Of a stretch of DNA of 43,842 nucleotides, positions 23,003 to 32,084 are shown piece after piece. The stretch comes from Intrasporangium sp. (GTDB lineage: Bacteria > Actinomycetota > Actinomycetes > Actinomycetales > Dermatophilaceae), in contig NZ_JAKDLO010000012.1 in the NCBI RefSeq assembly GCF_030452765.1, positions 1 through 43,842 of the forward strand. Reading direction: 5' to 3'. The notes under the pieces are model-generated. The model was not told the DNA's origin and made no database searches. It worked only from the letters and a program-made list of their open reading frames with translations. Every line of letters begins with the position of its first letter. Position 1 is the first letter of the stretch. The position numbers and the translations under genes are program-made.

Positions 23003-23793
23003 GCATGCCGTTCTACGTCCCGCCCGAGCAGATCATGAAGGACCGCGCCGACTTCGCGCGCAAGGGCATCGCCAAGGGCCGGTCCGTCGTGGTCCTCGGC
23101 TACGACCGGGGCATCGCCTTCGTCGCCGAGAACCCGTCGAGCGCGCTGCACAAGGTGTCCGAGATCTACGACCGGATCGCGTTCGCCGCGGTCGGACGGT
23201 ACAACGAGTTCGAGAGCCTGCGAGTGGCCGGCATCCGTTATGCCGACGTGCGTGGCTACTCCTACGACCGCACCGACGTCACCGCGCGAGCCCTGGCCAA
23301 CACGTACGCCCAGACGCTCGGAGCGATCTTCGTCCAGGAGAGCAAGCCCTTCGAGATCGAGATCGTCGTCGCGGAGGTCGGACGCACTCCCGAGGACGAC
23401 CAGATCTTCCGGCTCACCTATGACGGGTCGGTCGCCGACGAGCACGGCTACGTCGCCATGGGCGGCGCGAGCGAACGGGCCGAGGAGCGGCTGGCGCGCG
23501 ACTGGCGGTCGGGCCTCTCACTGGCCGAGGCGTTGCGGATGGCGGTCGGTGTGCTCGGCGCGCCCGCGAGTGAGGGTGCCGACCCGCGTGAGCTGGCCGC
23601 CGACCAGCTCGAGGTCGCCGTGCTCGACCGCGAACGTCCGAGGCGCAGCTTCCGACGCATCCAGGGTGCCCTGCTCGGGCGGCTGCTCAACACGGCCGAC
23701 CCCACGAGCGAGGCACCGGTGTCCGACGAACGGCATCCTGGCCACCCCGACGTGCTGACCGGGGAGGACGAGCCGCCGACCGACCCTGCCTGA
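22999..23793 (+). CDS. prcA: Proteasome alpha subunit
   Basis: [49 protein letters not shown] overlap with prcB. Confidence 0.97.
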   Translation: MSMPFYVPPEQIMKDRADFARKGIAKGRSVVVLGYDRGIAFVAENPSSALHKVSEIYDRIAFAAVGRYNEFESLRVAGIRYADVRGYSYDRTDVTARALANTYAQTLGAIFVQESKPFEIEIVVAEVGRTPEDDQIFRLTYDGSVADEHGYVAMGGASERAEERLARDWRSGLSLAEALRMAVGVLGAPASEGADPRELAADQLEVAVLDRERPRRSFRRIQGALLGRLLNTADPTSEAPVSDERHPGHPDVLTGEDEPPTDPA

Positions 23794-23844
23794 CGGCGTG
23801 ACACCGCAGCGGGGCCGGCCAGGGCCTGTCCTGTTCGGGCCGGG

Positions 23845-25014
23845 TCAGCGTTGCGGGGACGCCTGCTTGGGCTGGCCCCCGGGCTGGGTCGGCTCCGGCG
23901 TCCCCTTCGGCTGCTCCGCCTTCGGCTGGCCCCCCGGTTTCGCCTGCTCCCCCGGTTTCGCCGCTGCGGTGGCCTGCTGCTGCACTCCAGCCTTCTGCGG
24001 TCCGCTTGGAGTCGCCGGTGTGCTCGGCATGTCCTGCCCCGCACCGTGCGGGTGCGCCTTGCCCTGGGCCGTGCCCTGCTGACCTGCCGGTGCGACCGTA
24101 TCCGGCACCATGCCGGTGCCGAGCGATGCGAGCATCTGGCGCAGGTTGGTCAGCTGCGCGCTGATGCTGTCGCGCTGGGCCATCGCAGCCGCCAGCTCGC
24201 GGTCGCTCTCCTCCCGGACCCGGGAGGCGTGGTCTCGGGCCTCTGACACGATCTCGTCGGCCTCGGCCCGGGCCTGCTCGATCGATGCCTTGGCGCGCGT
24301 GCGAGCGTCCGCCGACTCGCGCTCGGAGCGCTGCGCGAGCTGCTTGGCGTGTGCGGCGACCTCGGCGAGCGCGGCCTCCTCGGCCTCCTGCCGGGTGGCG
24401 AACTCCCGGGCCGCCTGTTCGCGGCGCTCGGCGAGGCTCGTCTCGAGCTCCGCGGTCACCGCGGACGACTGCGCCCGTTGCGCCTCGAACTCGGCCGCGG
24501 CCTCTTTCCGGTGGGCTGCGGCGACGCTCTGCGCCTCGGCGACGACCTGCTGCGCCTCGCGTTGGGCCTGCGCGATGATGCGGGCCGACTCCTCGTCGGC
24601 GCGGGCCCGGGCCTCGGTGGCGTATGCGCTGGTCGTGGCCTTCAGCTCCGCGGCCGTCTCGGTGGCCCGGTCTCGCAGCGACTCTGCCTCGGACTGGGCC
24701 CTGCTGCGCAGGTCGGCTGCCTCGCTCTCGGCGAGGGCCAGGATCTGCCCGATCCGCTCACCGAACTCGGTGTACCTCGGCGCGGCGGAGGCCGCGGTCG
24801 CGGTGCGCTTCAGCTCGACCATGGTGCGGGCCTGCTGGGCCAGCTGGGTGCGCAGGTCGCCGAGGGCGGCGTTGACCCGGGTCAGCTCGACGCTGCGTTC
24901 CGAGGCGTCCTTCTTCGCCGCGACGAGGGTGCGGTTCTGCGTCTCGATGAACTCGTCGACATCGGCGGGCTCGTAGCCGCGTCGGGAGAGCTTGAAGGTG
25001 GGTCTGTCGATCAT
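23845..25014 (-). CDS. FilP-like / DivIVA-domain coiled-coil protein
   Basis: N-term FKLSRRGYEPADVDEFI, long Ala/Glu/Arg coiled coil, RDSISAQLTNLRQMLASLG, low-complexity Q/P/K tail. Confidence 0.8.
   Translation of the reverse strand: MIDRPTFKLSRRGYEPADVDEFIETQNRTLVAAKKDASERSVELTRVNAALGDLRTQLAQQARTMVELKRTATAASAAPRYTEFGERIGQILALAESEAADLRSRAQSEAESLRDRATETAAELKATTSAYATEARARADEESARIIAQAQREAQQVVAEAQSVAAAHRKEAAAEFEAQRAQSSAVTAELETSLAERREQAAREFATRQEAEEAALAEVAAHAKQLAQRSERESADARTRAKASIEQARAEADEIVSEARDHASRVREESDRELAAAMAQRDSISAQLTNLRQMLASLGTGMVPDTVAPAGQQGTAQGKAHPHGAGQDMPSTPATPSGPQKAGVQQQATAAAKPGEQAKPGGQPKAEQPKGTPEPTQPGGQPKQASPQR
23931..23962. repeat. 18-bp-spaced direct repeat CCCCCGGTTTCGCC encoding AKPGEQ/AKPGGQ on the minus strand
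   Basis: Copies at 23931-23944 and 23949-23962. Confidence 0.75.
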
Positions 25015-25125
25015 GACCATCCAATGCACGGGTCGGGGGGAGGGGGGCGTGTGGCCATGCGGTCACGTGGGCCATTGTGGCAAACGCGCGCGGCGACGCG
25101 TCGGCGCTGGCGCCCCGAGGGTTCC

Positions 25126-25161
25126 GGATGCCGCTCAGCAGGGCGAGCGGGGGCGGCATCC
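25126..25161. repeat. Inverted repeat GGATGCCGC/GCGGCATCC (9-bp arms)
   Basis: Arms 25126-25134 and 25153-25161. Confidence 0.6.
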
Positions 25162-25171
25162 GTGTCGCCGT

Positions 25172-25212
25172 GGCGCAGTAGGGAAGGCGCAGTAGGGAAG
25201 GCGCAGTAGGAA
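25172..25212. repeat. 14-bp tandem repeat GGCGCAGTAGGGAA, about 2.9 copies
   Basis: Copies at 25172-25185, 25186-25199, 25200-25212. Confidence 0.85.
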
Positions 25213-25233
25213 GGCAAGGGCCAGTGCAGGCGG

Positions 25234-26193
25234 TCAGTGCAGTCGCACCCTGGGGTCGAGGACGGCGTAGACGGCGTCGGCGACGATGTTCGCGACGACG
25301 ACGGCTGCCGAGGCGAACAGCACGATGCCGATGATGACGGGCAGGTCCTGCTGGTTGATCGCGTCGATGGCGGTCTTGCCCAGCCCGGGCAGGCTGAAGA
25401 CCGTCTCGGTCACGACCACCCCGCCGAGGACCACGCCGACGTCGATACCGAACTGGGTGACAACGGGGGTCAGCGCGGCCCGCAGGGCATGGCGCAGCAC
25501 GACGCGCCGCTCGCCCAGCCCCTTGGACCTGGCCGTCCGCACATAGTCCTCCCCGAGGACGTCGAGCATGGAGGCTCGCGTGAGGCGGGTGTAGGTGGCC
25601 GCCGAGACCAGGGCGAGGGTGAACCACGGCAGGACCATGTGGATGAACCAGTCGTAGACCCCGTCACCGAGCGGCACGTAGCCGCCGGCGGGGAAGACCG
25701 CCACACCAGCCAGGGTCAGCCGGAAGTAGAGGAAGTAAAGCAGCAGCAGGCCGAGCAGGAAGGTCGGCATCGAGTAGAAGAAGAGCGCGAAGACGGTCAG
25801 GCCCCGGTCGAGGAGCGAGCGCGGCCGGATCGAGGAGACGACCCCGTTGAAGACGCCCAGGACGAGCCAGATGATGGCTCCCGGGATGACGAGCGAGAGC
25901 GTGACCGGCAACGCCGCGCTCATGATCTCGGTGACGGGCACGCCGTGGTAGTAGTCGAAGCCGAGGTCTCCGTGCAGCGCCTTGCCGACGAAGTCGAGGT
26001 ACTGCTTCCAGATCGGCTGGTCGAGCCCCAGCCGGTGGGAGATCAGGGCGACGACCTCGGGGGTGGCCTGCCGCCCCGCGAGCGTTCGCGCGACGTCGTT
26101 GGGCGCGATGAAGAACAGCGCGAAGACCGCCATGGTGATGAGCCACATGACGACGACGCCCAAGGCGAGCCGGCGGACGAGGAATCGCAGCAT
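25234..26193 (-). CDS. Oligopeptide/dipeptide ABC transporter permease (DppB/OppB-like)
   Basis: MLRFLVRRLALGVVVMWLI; DYVRTARSKGLGERRVVLRHALRAAL (EAA loop). Confidence 0.92.
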   Translation of the reverse strand: MLRFLVRRLALGVVVMWLITMAVFALFFIAPNDVARTLAGRQATPEVVALISHRLGLDQPIWKQYLDFVGKALHGDLGFDYYHGVPVTEIMSAALPVTLSLVIPGAIIWLVLGVFNGVVSSIRPRSLLDRGLTVFALFFYSMPTFLLGLLLLYFLYFRLTLAGVAVFPAGGYVPLGDGVYDWFIHMVLPWFTLALVSAATYTRLTRASMLDVLGEDYVRTARSKGLGERRVVLRHALRAALTPVVTQFGIDVGVVLGGVVVTETVFSLPGLGKTAIDAINQQDLPVIIGIVLFASAAVVVANIVADAVYAVLDPRVRLH

Positions 26194-26204
26194 TCTTCCA
26201 GCTC

Positions 26205-27188
26205 CTATTCCGCGAAGAGGCGGTCGCTGCGCGGGTCGAATGCGTCCCGCACACCATCACCGAAGAGGTTGAAGGCAAGGGTCGTGATGAGCAGCGCGGC
26301 CCCGGGGAAGACGACGAACCACCAGGCGACGGTGTAGTAGTTCTGCGACGTGCTGATCATGCCGCCCCAGTCCGCCGTGGGGGGTGGCAGCCCGAGGCCG
26401 AGGAACGACAGCGTCGCCTCGACGACGATGACGACCGGGATGAGCAGCGAGGCGTAGACGATGATCGGGGCCAGCACGTTCGGCAGGATGTCGACGAACA
26501 TGATCCGCGAGTTCGTCGCGCCGAGTGAGCGTGCCGCCTCGACGAACTCCCGCTCGCGCAGCGAGAGGACCTGGCCGCGGACGATCCTCGCGACCGAGGC
26601 CCAGCTGAAGCAGCCGATGACGAGGATCGTGACGAGCAGGCTGGGGCCGGTGATCGACACGAGCGCCACGGCCACGAGCAGGAACGGCATCGACAGGATG
26701 ACGTCGATCAGCCGAGCCAGGAGCGTGTCGACAACCCCGCCGAGGAAGCCGGATGCGAGGCCGACGACGACGCCGATGACGACGGTGAGGGCGGTCGCGA
26801 CGACGCCGACGAGCAGGGAGATGCGGGCACCGTAGGCGATCCGGACGAACAGGTCCCGGCCGAGATCGTCGGTGCCGAGCCAGAACTGGCTCGACGGGCC
26901 CATCGGCAGGCCCGCGGGGGTGAGGCCCGTCTCACGGTACTGCTGGTTGACCGGATGGCCCGTGATCGTCGTCGCGAGCGGGGCGAAGATCGCGATGAGG
27001 AGGATGAGCACGATGACACCGAGGGAGATCATCGCCACCCGGTCGCGGCGGAGCCGCTGCCAGGCGAGCAGCCACGGGCTGCGGCCCTCGATCCGCTTGG
27101 GTGGCGGGCCGCCAGAGCCCTGTTCCGTGTCGGCGGACGCGACATCCGTCTCGGTGCCGGGGGTCTCGCCGGGCAGCTCAGTGGCCAT
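26205..27188 (-). CDS. Oligopeptide/dipeptide ABC transporter permease (DppC/OppC-like)
   Basis: LGTDDLGRDLFVRIAYGARISL; REREFVEAARSLGATNSRIMF. Confidence 0.92.
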   Translation of the reverse strand: MATELPGETPGTETDVASADTEQGSGGPPPKRIEGRSPWLLAWQRLRRDRVAMISLGVIVLILLIAIFAPLATTITGHPVNQQYRETGLTPAGLPMGPSSQFWLGTDDLGRDLFVRIAYGARISLLVGVVATALTVVIGVVVGLASGFLGGVVDTLLARLIDVILSMPFLLVAVALVSITGPSLLVTILVIGCFSWASVARIVRGQVLSLREREFVEAARSLGATNSRIMFVDILPNVLAPIIVYASLLIPVVIVVEATLSFLGLGLPPPTADWGGMISTSQNYYTVAWWFVVFPGAALLITTLAFNLFGDGVRDAFDPRSDRLFAE

Positions 27189-27193
27189 CGCGC

Positions 27194-28282
27194 TCAGCTC
27201 CTCTCGGTCCGCGAACCGCCGCCGGTGGTCGTGCCGCCGGCAACGATGTCCGAGTCGTCGATGTGTGGCACCGCCAGGGCGAGGTCCTCACCGACCTCGA
27301 GTGGGTGCAGACAGGCGGTGCGGTGCTCGGGGGGGTCGCCGAGGACCGGCTCGAGCGGCGGGTCCGTCACCACGCAGTCCTGTTGGGCCTTGGGGCAGCG
27401 GGTGTGGAAGCGGCAGCCGCTCGGGGGGCTCACCGGTGAGGGCAGGTCACCGGTCAGGACGATCCGCTCCTTGCTGTCGGTCACGTCCGGGTCGGCGATC
27501 GGCAGCGCCGAGAGAAGGGCCTTGCTGTAGGGATGCCGCGTCGTCTCGAAGAGGGCCTCCGCCGGGGCGACCTCGTCGATCTTGCCGAGGTACATGACGG
27601 CAATGCGGTCGCTGACGTGCCGCACCACCGACAGGTCGTGCGAGATGAACAGGTAGGTCAGGCCGAAGTCGTCCTGCAGGTCGATCAGCAGGTTGATGAT
27701 CTGTGCCTGGATCGAGACGTCGAGGGCCGAGACCGGCTCGTCGCAGATGACGAGCTTGGGCTGCAGGGCCAGAGCCCGGGCGACCCCGATGCGCTGGCGC
27801 TGGCCACCGGAGAACTCCGCCGGGAAGCGGTTGTAGTGCTCGGGGTTGAGCCCGACCCGCTCCATGAGGTCCTGGACCTTGGTCTTGATCTCCTTGCGGG
27901 AGCCGACGCCGTGGATCGTGAACGGGTCGCCGATGATGGCACCCACCCGCCTTCGCGGGTTGAGCGAGCCGTACGGGTCCTGGAAGATCATCTGGACCTC
28001 GCGTCGCACCGGCCGCAGGTCCTTGCGGGACAGGGTGCTGATGTCCTTGCCGTCGAACCAGACGTTGCCACTGGTGAGGGGGTAGAGCCTGGCGATGCAC
28101 CGGGCCAGGGTCGACTTGCCGCAGCCGGTCTCGCCGACCAGGCCCACCGTCTCGCCGGGCTGGACCTCGAGGCTGACCCCGTCGACGGCATGCACGACGA
28201 GCCGCTCCCGGGTGAAGAGGCTCGTCGAGTGGACCGGGAACGTCTTGACGACGTCCTGCAGGCGCAGCAGCGGGTCGCTCAT
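27194..28282 (-). CDS. Oligopeptide ABC transporter ATP-binding protein (OppF/DppF-like)
   Basis: [29 protein letters not shown]-terminal [12 protein letters not shown] start 28282. Confidence 0.92.
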   Translation of the reverse strand: MSDPLLRLQDVVKTFPVHSTSLFTRERLVVHAVDGVSLEVQPGETVGLVGETGCGKSTLARCIARLYPLTSGNVWFDGKDISTLSRKDLRPVRREVQMIFQDPYGSLNPRRRVGAIIGDPFTIHGVGSRKEIKTKVQDLMERVGLNPEHYNRFPAEFSGGQRQRIGVARALALQPKLVICDEPVSALDVSIQAQIINLLIDLQDDFGLTYLFISHDLSVVRHVSDRIAVMYLGKIDEVAPAEALFETTRHPYSKALLSALPIADPDVTDSKERIVLTGDLPSPVSPPSGCRFHTRCPKAQQDCVVTDPPLEPVLGDPPEHRTACLHPLEVGEDLALAVPHIDDSDIVAGGTTTGGGSRTERS

Positions 28283-29328
28283 GCCGACCACTCCTCGGAC
28301 TCGGAGACCGCGGACGTGGCGTTGGTCTCGTCTGCCTGCTGCCGGTCGAGGTGGCGCACCTCGCGGTTGCTCGAGAGCCAGCACGCCGACAGGTGGTCCG
28401 GGTCGTCGTACACCTCGGCCAGTGGAGGGGTCTCCTGCCAGCACCGGTCGAAGGCGTACCGACAGCGGGGGGCGAAGGGGCACCCGCGCGGCAGCGAGAT
28501 GAGCGACGGCGGCGCCCCGGCGATGGGGGTCAGCCGCGCACCGATGTCGCCCTGGGCCGGCAAGGAAGCGAGCAGGCCCTCGGTGTAAGGATGGTGGTTG
28601 TCGTAGAAGATGGTCCGCCGGGCCGCCTTCTCCATGACGGCCCCGGCATACATGACGACGACCTCGTCGGACATCTCGGCGACGACGCCGAGATCGTGGG
28701 TGATCAGGATGATCGCGGTGCCGTACTGCTCCTGCAGGTTGCGCATGACATCGAGGACCTGGGCCTGCACCGTGACGTCGAGCGCGGTGGTGGGTTCGTC
28801 GGCGATGAGCAGGTCCGGCTCGAGGGACATCGCCATGGCGATCATGACGCGTTGGCGCATCCCGCCGGAGAACTGGTGGGGGTAGTCGTCGATCCGGCTC
28901 TCGGCCCGGGGGATGCCCACGAGCGAGAGCAGGTGCGCCGCGTGCTGGCGGGCGGCGTCCTTGGAGACATGGTGGTCGTGCGCCCGGATCATCTCGACGA
29001 TCTGCCAGCCCACCGGGTAGTAGGGGTGCAGGCTCGAGAGCGGATCCTGGAAGATCATGCCGATCCGCTTGCCCCGGATCCCCCGGAGCACCTTCGCCGA
29101 GGCACCGATGAGCTCGATGCCGTCGAAGGTCGCGGAGCCGGAGATCCGGGCCCCCCGGGTCAGCCCGGTGATGGTCTGAGTCGAGACGCTCTTGCCGGAG
29201 CCGGACTCCCCGACGATGGCGAGCGTGCTGCCACGCTCGACATCGAAGGAGAGTCCGCGCACGGCCTGGACGACTCCGTCAGGGGTGTTGAAGGCGACCC
29301 GAAGGTCTCGCACCTCGAGGAGAGCCAT
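28279..29328 (-). CDS. Oligopeptide ABC transporter ATP-binding protein (OppD/DppD-like)
   Basis: [40 protein letters not shown] overlap with next gene. Confidence 0.92.
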   Translation of the reverse strand: MALLEVRDLRVAFNTPDGVVQAVRGLSFDVERGSTLAIVGESGSGKSVSTQTITGLTRGARISGSATFDGIELIGASAKVLRGIRGKRIGMIFQDPLSSLHPYYPVGWQIVEMIRAHDHHVSKDAARQHAAHLLSLVGIPRAESRIDDYPHQFSGGMRQRVMIAMAMSLEPDLLIADEPTTALDVTVQAQVLDVMRNLQEQYGTAIILITHDLGVVAEMSDEVVVMYAGAVMEKAARRTIFYDNHHPYTEGLLASLPAQGDIGARLTPIAGAPPSLISLPRGCPFAPRCRYAFDRCWQETPPLAEVYDDPDHLSACWLSSNREVRHLDRQQADETNATSAVSESEEWSA

Positions 29329-29348
29329 CGTGCGCCACTTCCTTTCGG

Positions 29349-31163
29349 TCAGCCGCCCTGCTTGTCCGGGTCCAGCCAGACGTTCGTCGGGTCGAAGTTC
29401 TGGAACATCGGCACGTAGATCGCGTTGTGGACCTGGCTCGCGTGGTAGTTGGCCTGCTTCGGCTGGGTGATCGGGAAGAACGGCGCGTCCGACATGACCT
29501 GCTTGTCGGCCTTGGCCCACAGGGTGCGAGCCTCGTCCTCGGTCTTGGCGTTGGCCGCCTGCTTGATCAGGTCGTTCGTCGCCGGGTTGTTGTAGAGCCC
29601 GAAGTTGCTGCCCTGCGGCGGGAAGCTCGGCTCACCAGAGAACAGCGGGTTGAAGAACGACAGCGCTGCGTTGCCGTACCAGTCAGAACCCCACCCCGCC
29701 ACGGCCAGATCCCAGACGCCTCGCTTGGCGACCGAGGGCACCTGCAGGTACTTCGTGTAGAAGTCTGCGTTCGGCGAGGGCACGCCGGTGACGTGGATGC
29801 CGGCATCGGACAGGTCCTGCTGGGCCGTCTGGTAGGTCTTCGTGCTGCCTTCAGAGGCGTTCCGGTAGAGGATCTTGACGGTGATCCCGTTCGGGAACCC
29901 GGCGTCGGCGAGCATCTGCTTGGCCTTGGACGCGTCGTACGGGTAGAGGTCGAAGTTCTGCTCGCCACCGACGATGTTCGACGGGAGCACGTGGCTCAGC
30001 GGGTCGTTGGTGTTCGGCCCACCGAGGACCTGGATGATGTTGTTGCGGTTCAGCGCGTACTCGAGCGCCTGGCGCACCTTGACGTTGCCCAGTGCCCCGT
30101 TGTTGTTCGGCGAGGCTGTGTTGAAGACGATGTACGGGTTGCTCGAGGCGGTGACACCGATGTTGAGGTTCGGGTCCTTCTTGGCGATGAGCGCCGGCAG
30201 CTGGGACGCCGGTGGGAAGTTGTCGAACTCCATGTCCGCACTCGCGCTGCCGGTCTGCAGCTGCTGCTGGGTCGAGTCCTGGGTGACCGTCTCGTTGATC
30301 ACGATCTTGTCGACGTACGCCTTGTGGATCGGGTCGCTCGCGCCGTCCCACGCCGGGTTGCGCGAGAACTGGATCTTCTTCGTCGGCGTGTAGCTGTCGA
30401 CCTTGTACGGGCCGTCCGAGATCGTGTGCTGGGCAAGCTCCGCACTACCCGGCAGGTACTTGTTGTACTCCTCCGGGGCGGCGGAGAAGGCCGGCATCGT
30501 CAGCATGTCGGTGAAGTAGCTCGCCGGGTGGTTCAGCGTGAACTGGAGGGTGAGGTCGTCCTTGGCGACGACGCCCGGCAGGTCGGTGTCCTTCATGTAG
30601 TCGGCGAGGCCCTTCGCCGTCTTGTCCTTGATCTTGGCGAAGTTGTCGCAGAACTGGCTCATTCCCTTGATGAGGGTCACGTAGTCGGGCAGGCCGCCGA
30701 ACGGCTGGACCGGGTTGCAGGTGCGCTTGATGCCGCGCACGAAGTCGGCGGCGGTGACCTGGCGGGCCGGGTTGGTGTCCCACTTGACCCCGTCGCGGAG
30801 CTTGATGGTGTAGGTCAGCCCGTCCTCGCTGATGCCGTTGCCCGGGGTGGGCATCGACTGGGAGATGTCCGGGGCAGCCTTCATGGTCTTGCCCTCGATG
30901 GCGGGATACGAGAACAGCTGTCGGCTCCAGATGCGCAGGGCGAGGTAGCCGATGCTGTAGTAGCTGATGTTGGGGTCCATCTGGTCGACGTCGCCCGAGC
31001 CCAGCATGTTGAGGGTGCCGCCCTTGACCGGCTGCGCGGCGTTGCCGCCTCCGCCGGTCGAGCCGGGGCTCGGTGTGCTCGACCCACCGCACGCCGCCAA
31101 GCCGATCATGCTCAGCGTCGAGACGGCTGCGACGAGCGCGACCCGTTTCGTCCTGCTTGTCAT
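29349..31163 (-). CDS. ABC transporter substrate-binding lipoprotein (SBP family 5)
   Basis: Lipobox LAACG; LPGVVAKDDLTLQFTLNHPASYF; first gene of opp-like operon. Confidence 0.92.
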   Translation of the reverse strand: MTSRTKRVALVAAVSTLSMIGLAACGGSSTPSPGSTGGGGNAAQPVKGGTLNMLGSGDVDQMDPNISYYSIGYLALRIWSRQLFSYPAIEGKTMKAAPDISQSMPTPGNGISEDGLTYTIKLRDGVKWDTNPARQVTAADFVRGIKRTCNPVQPFGGLPDYVTLIKGMSQFCDNFAKIKDKTAKGLADYMKDTDLPGVVAKDDLTLQFTLNHPASYFTDMLTMPAFSAAPEEYNKYLPGSAELAQHTISDGPYKVDSYTPTKKIQFSRNPAWDGASDPIHKAYVDKIVINETVTQDSTQQQLQTGSASADMEFDNFPPASQLPALIAKKDPNLNIGVTASSNPYIVFNTASPNNNGALGNVKVRQALEYALNRNNIIQVLGGPNTNDPLSHVLPSNIVGGEQNFDLYPYDASKAKQMLADAGFPNGITVKILYRNASEGSTKTYQTAQQDLSDAGIHVTGVPSPNADFYTKYLQVPSVAKRGVWDLAVAGWGSDWYGNAALSFFNPLFSGEPSFPPQGSNFGLYNNPATNDLIKQAANAKTEDEARTLWAKADKQVMSDAPFFPITQPKQANYHASQVHNAIYVPMFQNFDPTNVWLDPDKQGG

Positions 31164-31284
31164 CTCACTCTCCTTCGAGACCACGTCTCGTGGACCGGCC
31201 TTGAACCGGGGTGACCGGTGCTTGGCCCTGGCGCTGTCACGCTAGGCACGTGGTGCAGCCCCCGGTACCCAGTCGCGACCAGGT

Positions 31285-31348
31285 GTCACAGGACTGTCAT
31301 GCCCACGTCATGAAGGAGACCCGGATGTGACATTCCGATGACGATGAC
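31285..31348. promoter_or_regulatory. Candidate response-regulator operator: GTCAC/GTCAT/GTCAT at 11-bp spacing plus inverted GTGAC/ATGAC at 11-bp spacing
   Basis: GTCAC 31285, GTCAT 31296, GTCAT 31307; GTGAC 31327, ATGAC 31338 (and ATGAC 31344). Confidence 0.45.
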
Positions 31349-31400
31349 GAGGTCCAGCGGTCACACCGCTGCAGCCCATGCGGCGAGGCAGAATGTGGGT

Positions 31401-32084
31401 GTGACCCGCCAGCTGCTTCTCGTCGAGGACGACTCCCGGGTGCGACGCGCCCTGCGGATGGCCTTGGAGGACGAGGGGTTCCACGTCACCGAGGCCGCGG
31501 ACGGCGCCCAGTGCCTTGCCGCGATGCGCGAGCAAACCCCGGACGTCGTGCTGCTCGACGTCATGCTCCCGGACCACGACGGCTTCGCCGTTTGCCGCGA
31601 GATCCGCCGGGACAGCGACGTGCCGGTCATCATGGTGACCGCCCGCACGGACAGCCACGACGTCGTCGCCGGCCTCGAGGCGGGTGCAGACGACTACGTC
31701 ACCAAACCGCTGGTCTCCAAGGAGCTCGCCGCGCGGATCCGGGCGCTGCTGCGCCGGGTGGAGCCCTCGGTCGACCAGCACCCCAGGCGGGTCAGCTTCG
31801 GCGACCTCAGCATCGGCCTCGACGACGGCATCGTGCGGCGCGACGACGAGGAGCTCGGGCTGACCCGGACAGAGTTCCGCCTGCTGGCCGAGCTCGCCGC
31901 CGCGGACGGCGGGATCTGCAGCCGGGAGCACCTGTTGGACAGGGTCTGGGGCTACGACTACTTCGGCGACAGCCGCATCGTCGACGTCCACATCCGCCGG
32001 CTACGGGTCAAGGTGGAGCGAGACCCCGCCAACCCGCGGCATGTCGTGACCGCCCGGGGCCTCGGTTACCGGCTGGTGGGATAG
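31401..32084 (+). CDS. OmpR-family DNA-binding response regulator
   Basis: LLLVEDDSRVRRAL, VVLLDVMLPDHDG, VTKP; C-terminal winged helix DSRIVDVHIRRLRVK. Confidence 0.92.
   Translation: MTRQLLLVEDDSRVRRALRMALEDEGFHVTEAADGAQCLAAMREQTPDVVLLDVMLPDHDGFAVCREIRRDSDVPVIMVTARTDSHDVVAGLEAGADDYVTKPLVSKELAARIRALLRRVEPSVDQHPRRVSFGDLSIGLDDGIVRRDDEELGLTRTEFRLLAELAAADGGICSREHLLDRVWGYDYFGDSRIVDVHIRRLRVKVERDPANPRHVVTARGLGYRLVG

Noticed and set aside
25172-25212. Possible CRISPR-like repeat array
   Set aside because: Contiguous 14-bp tandem copies without spacers and no cas genes.
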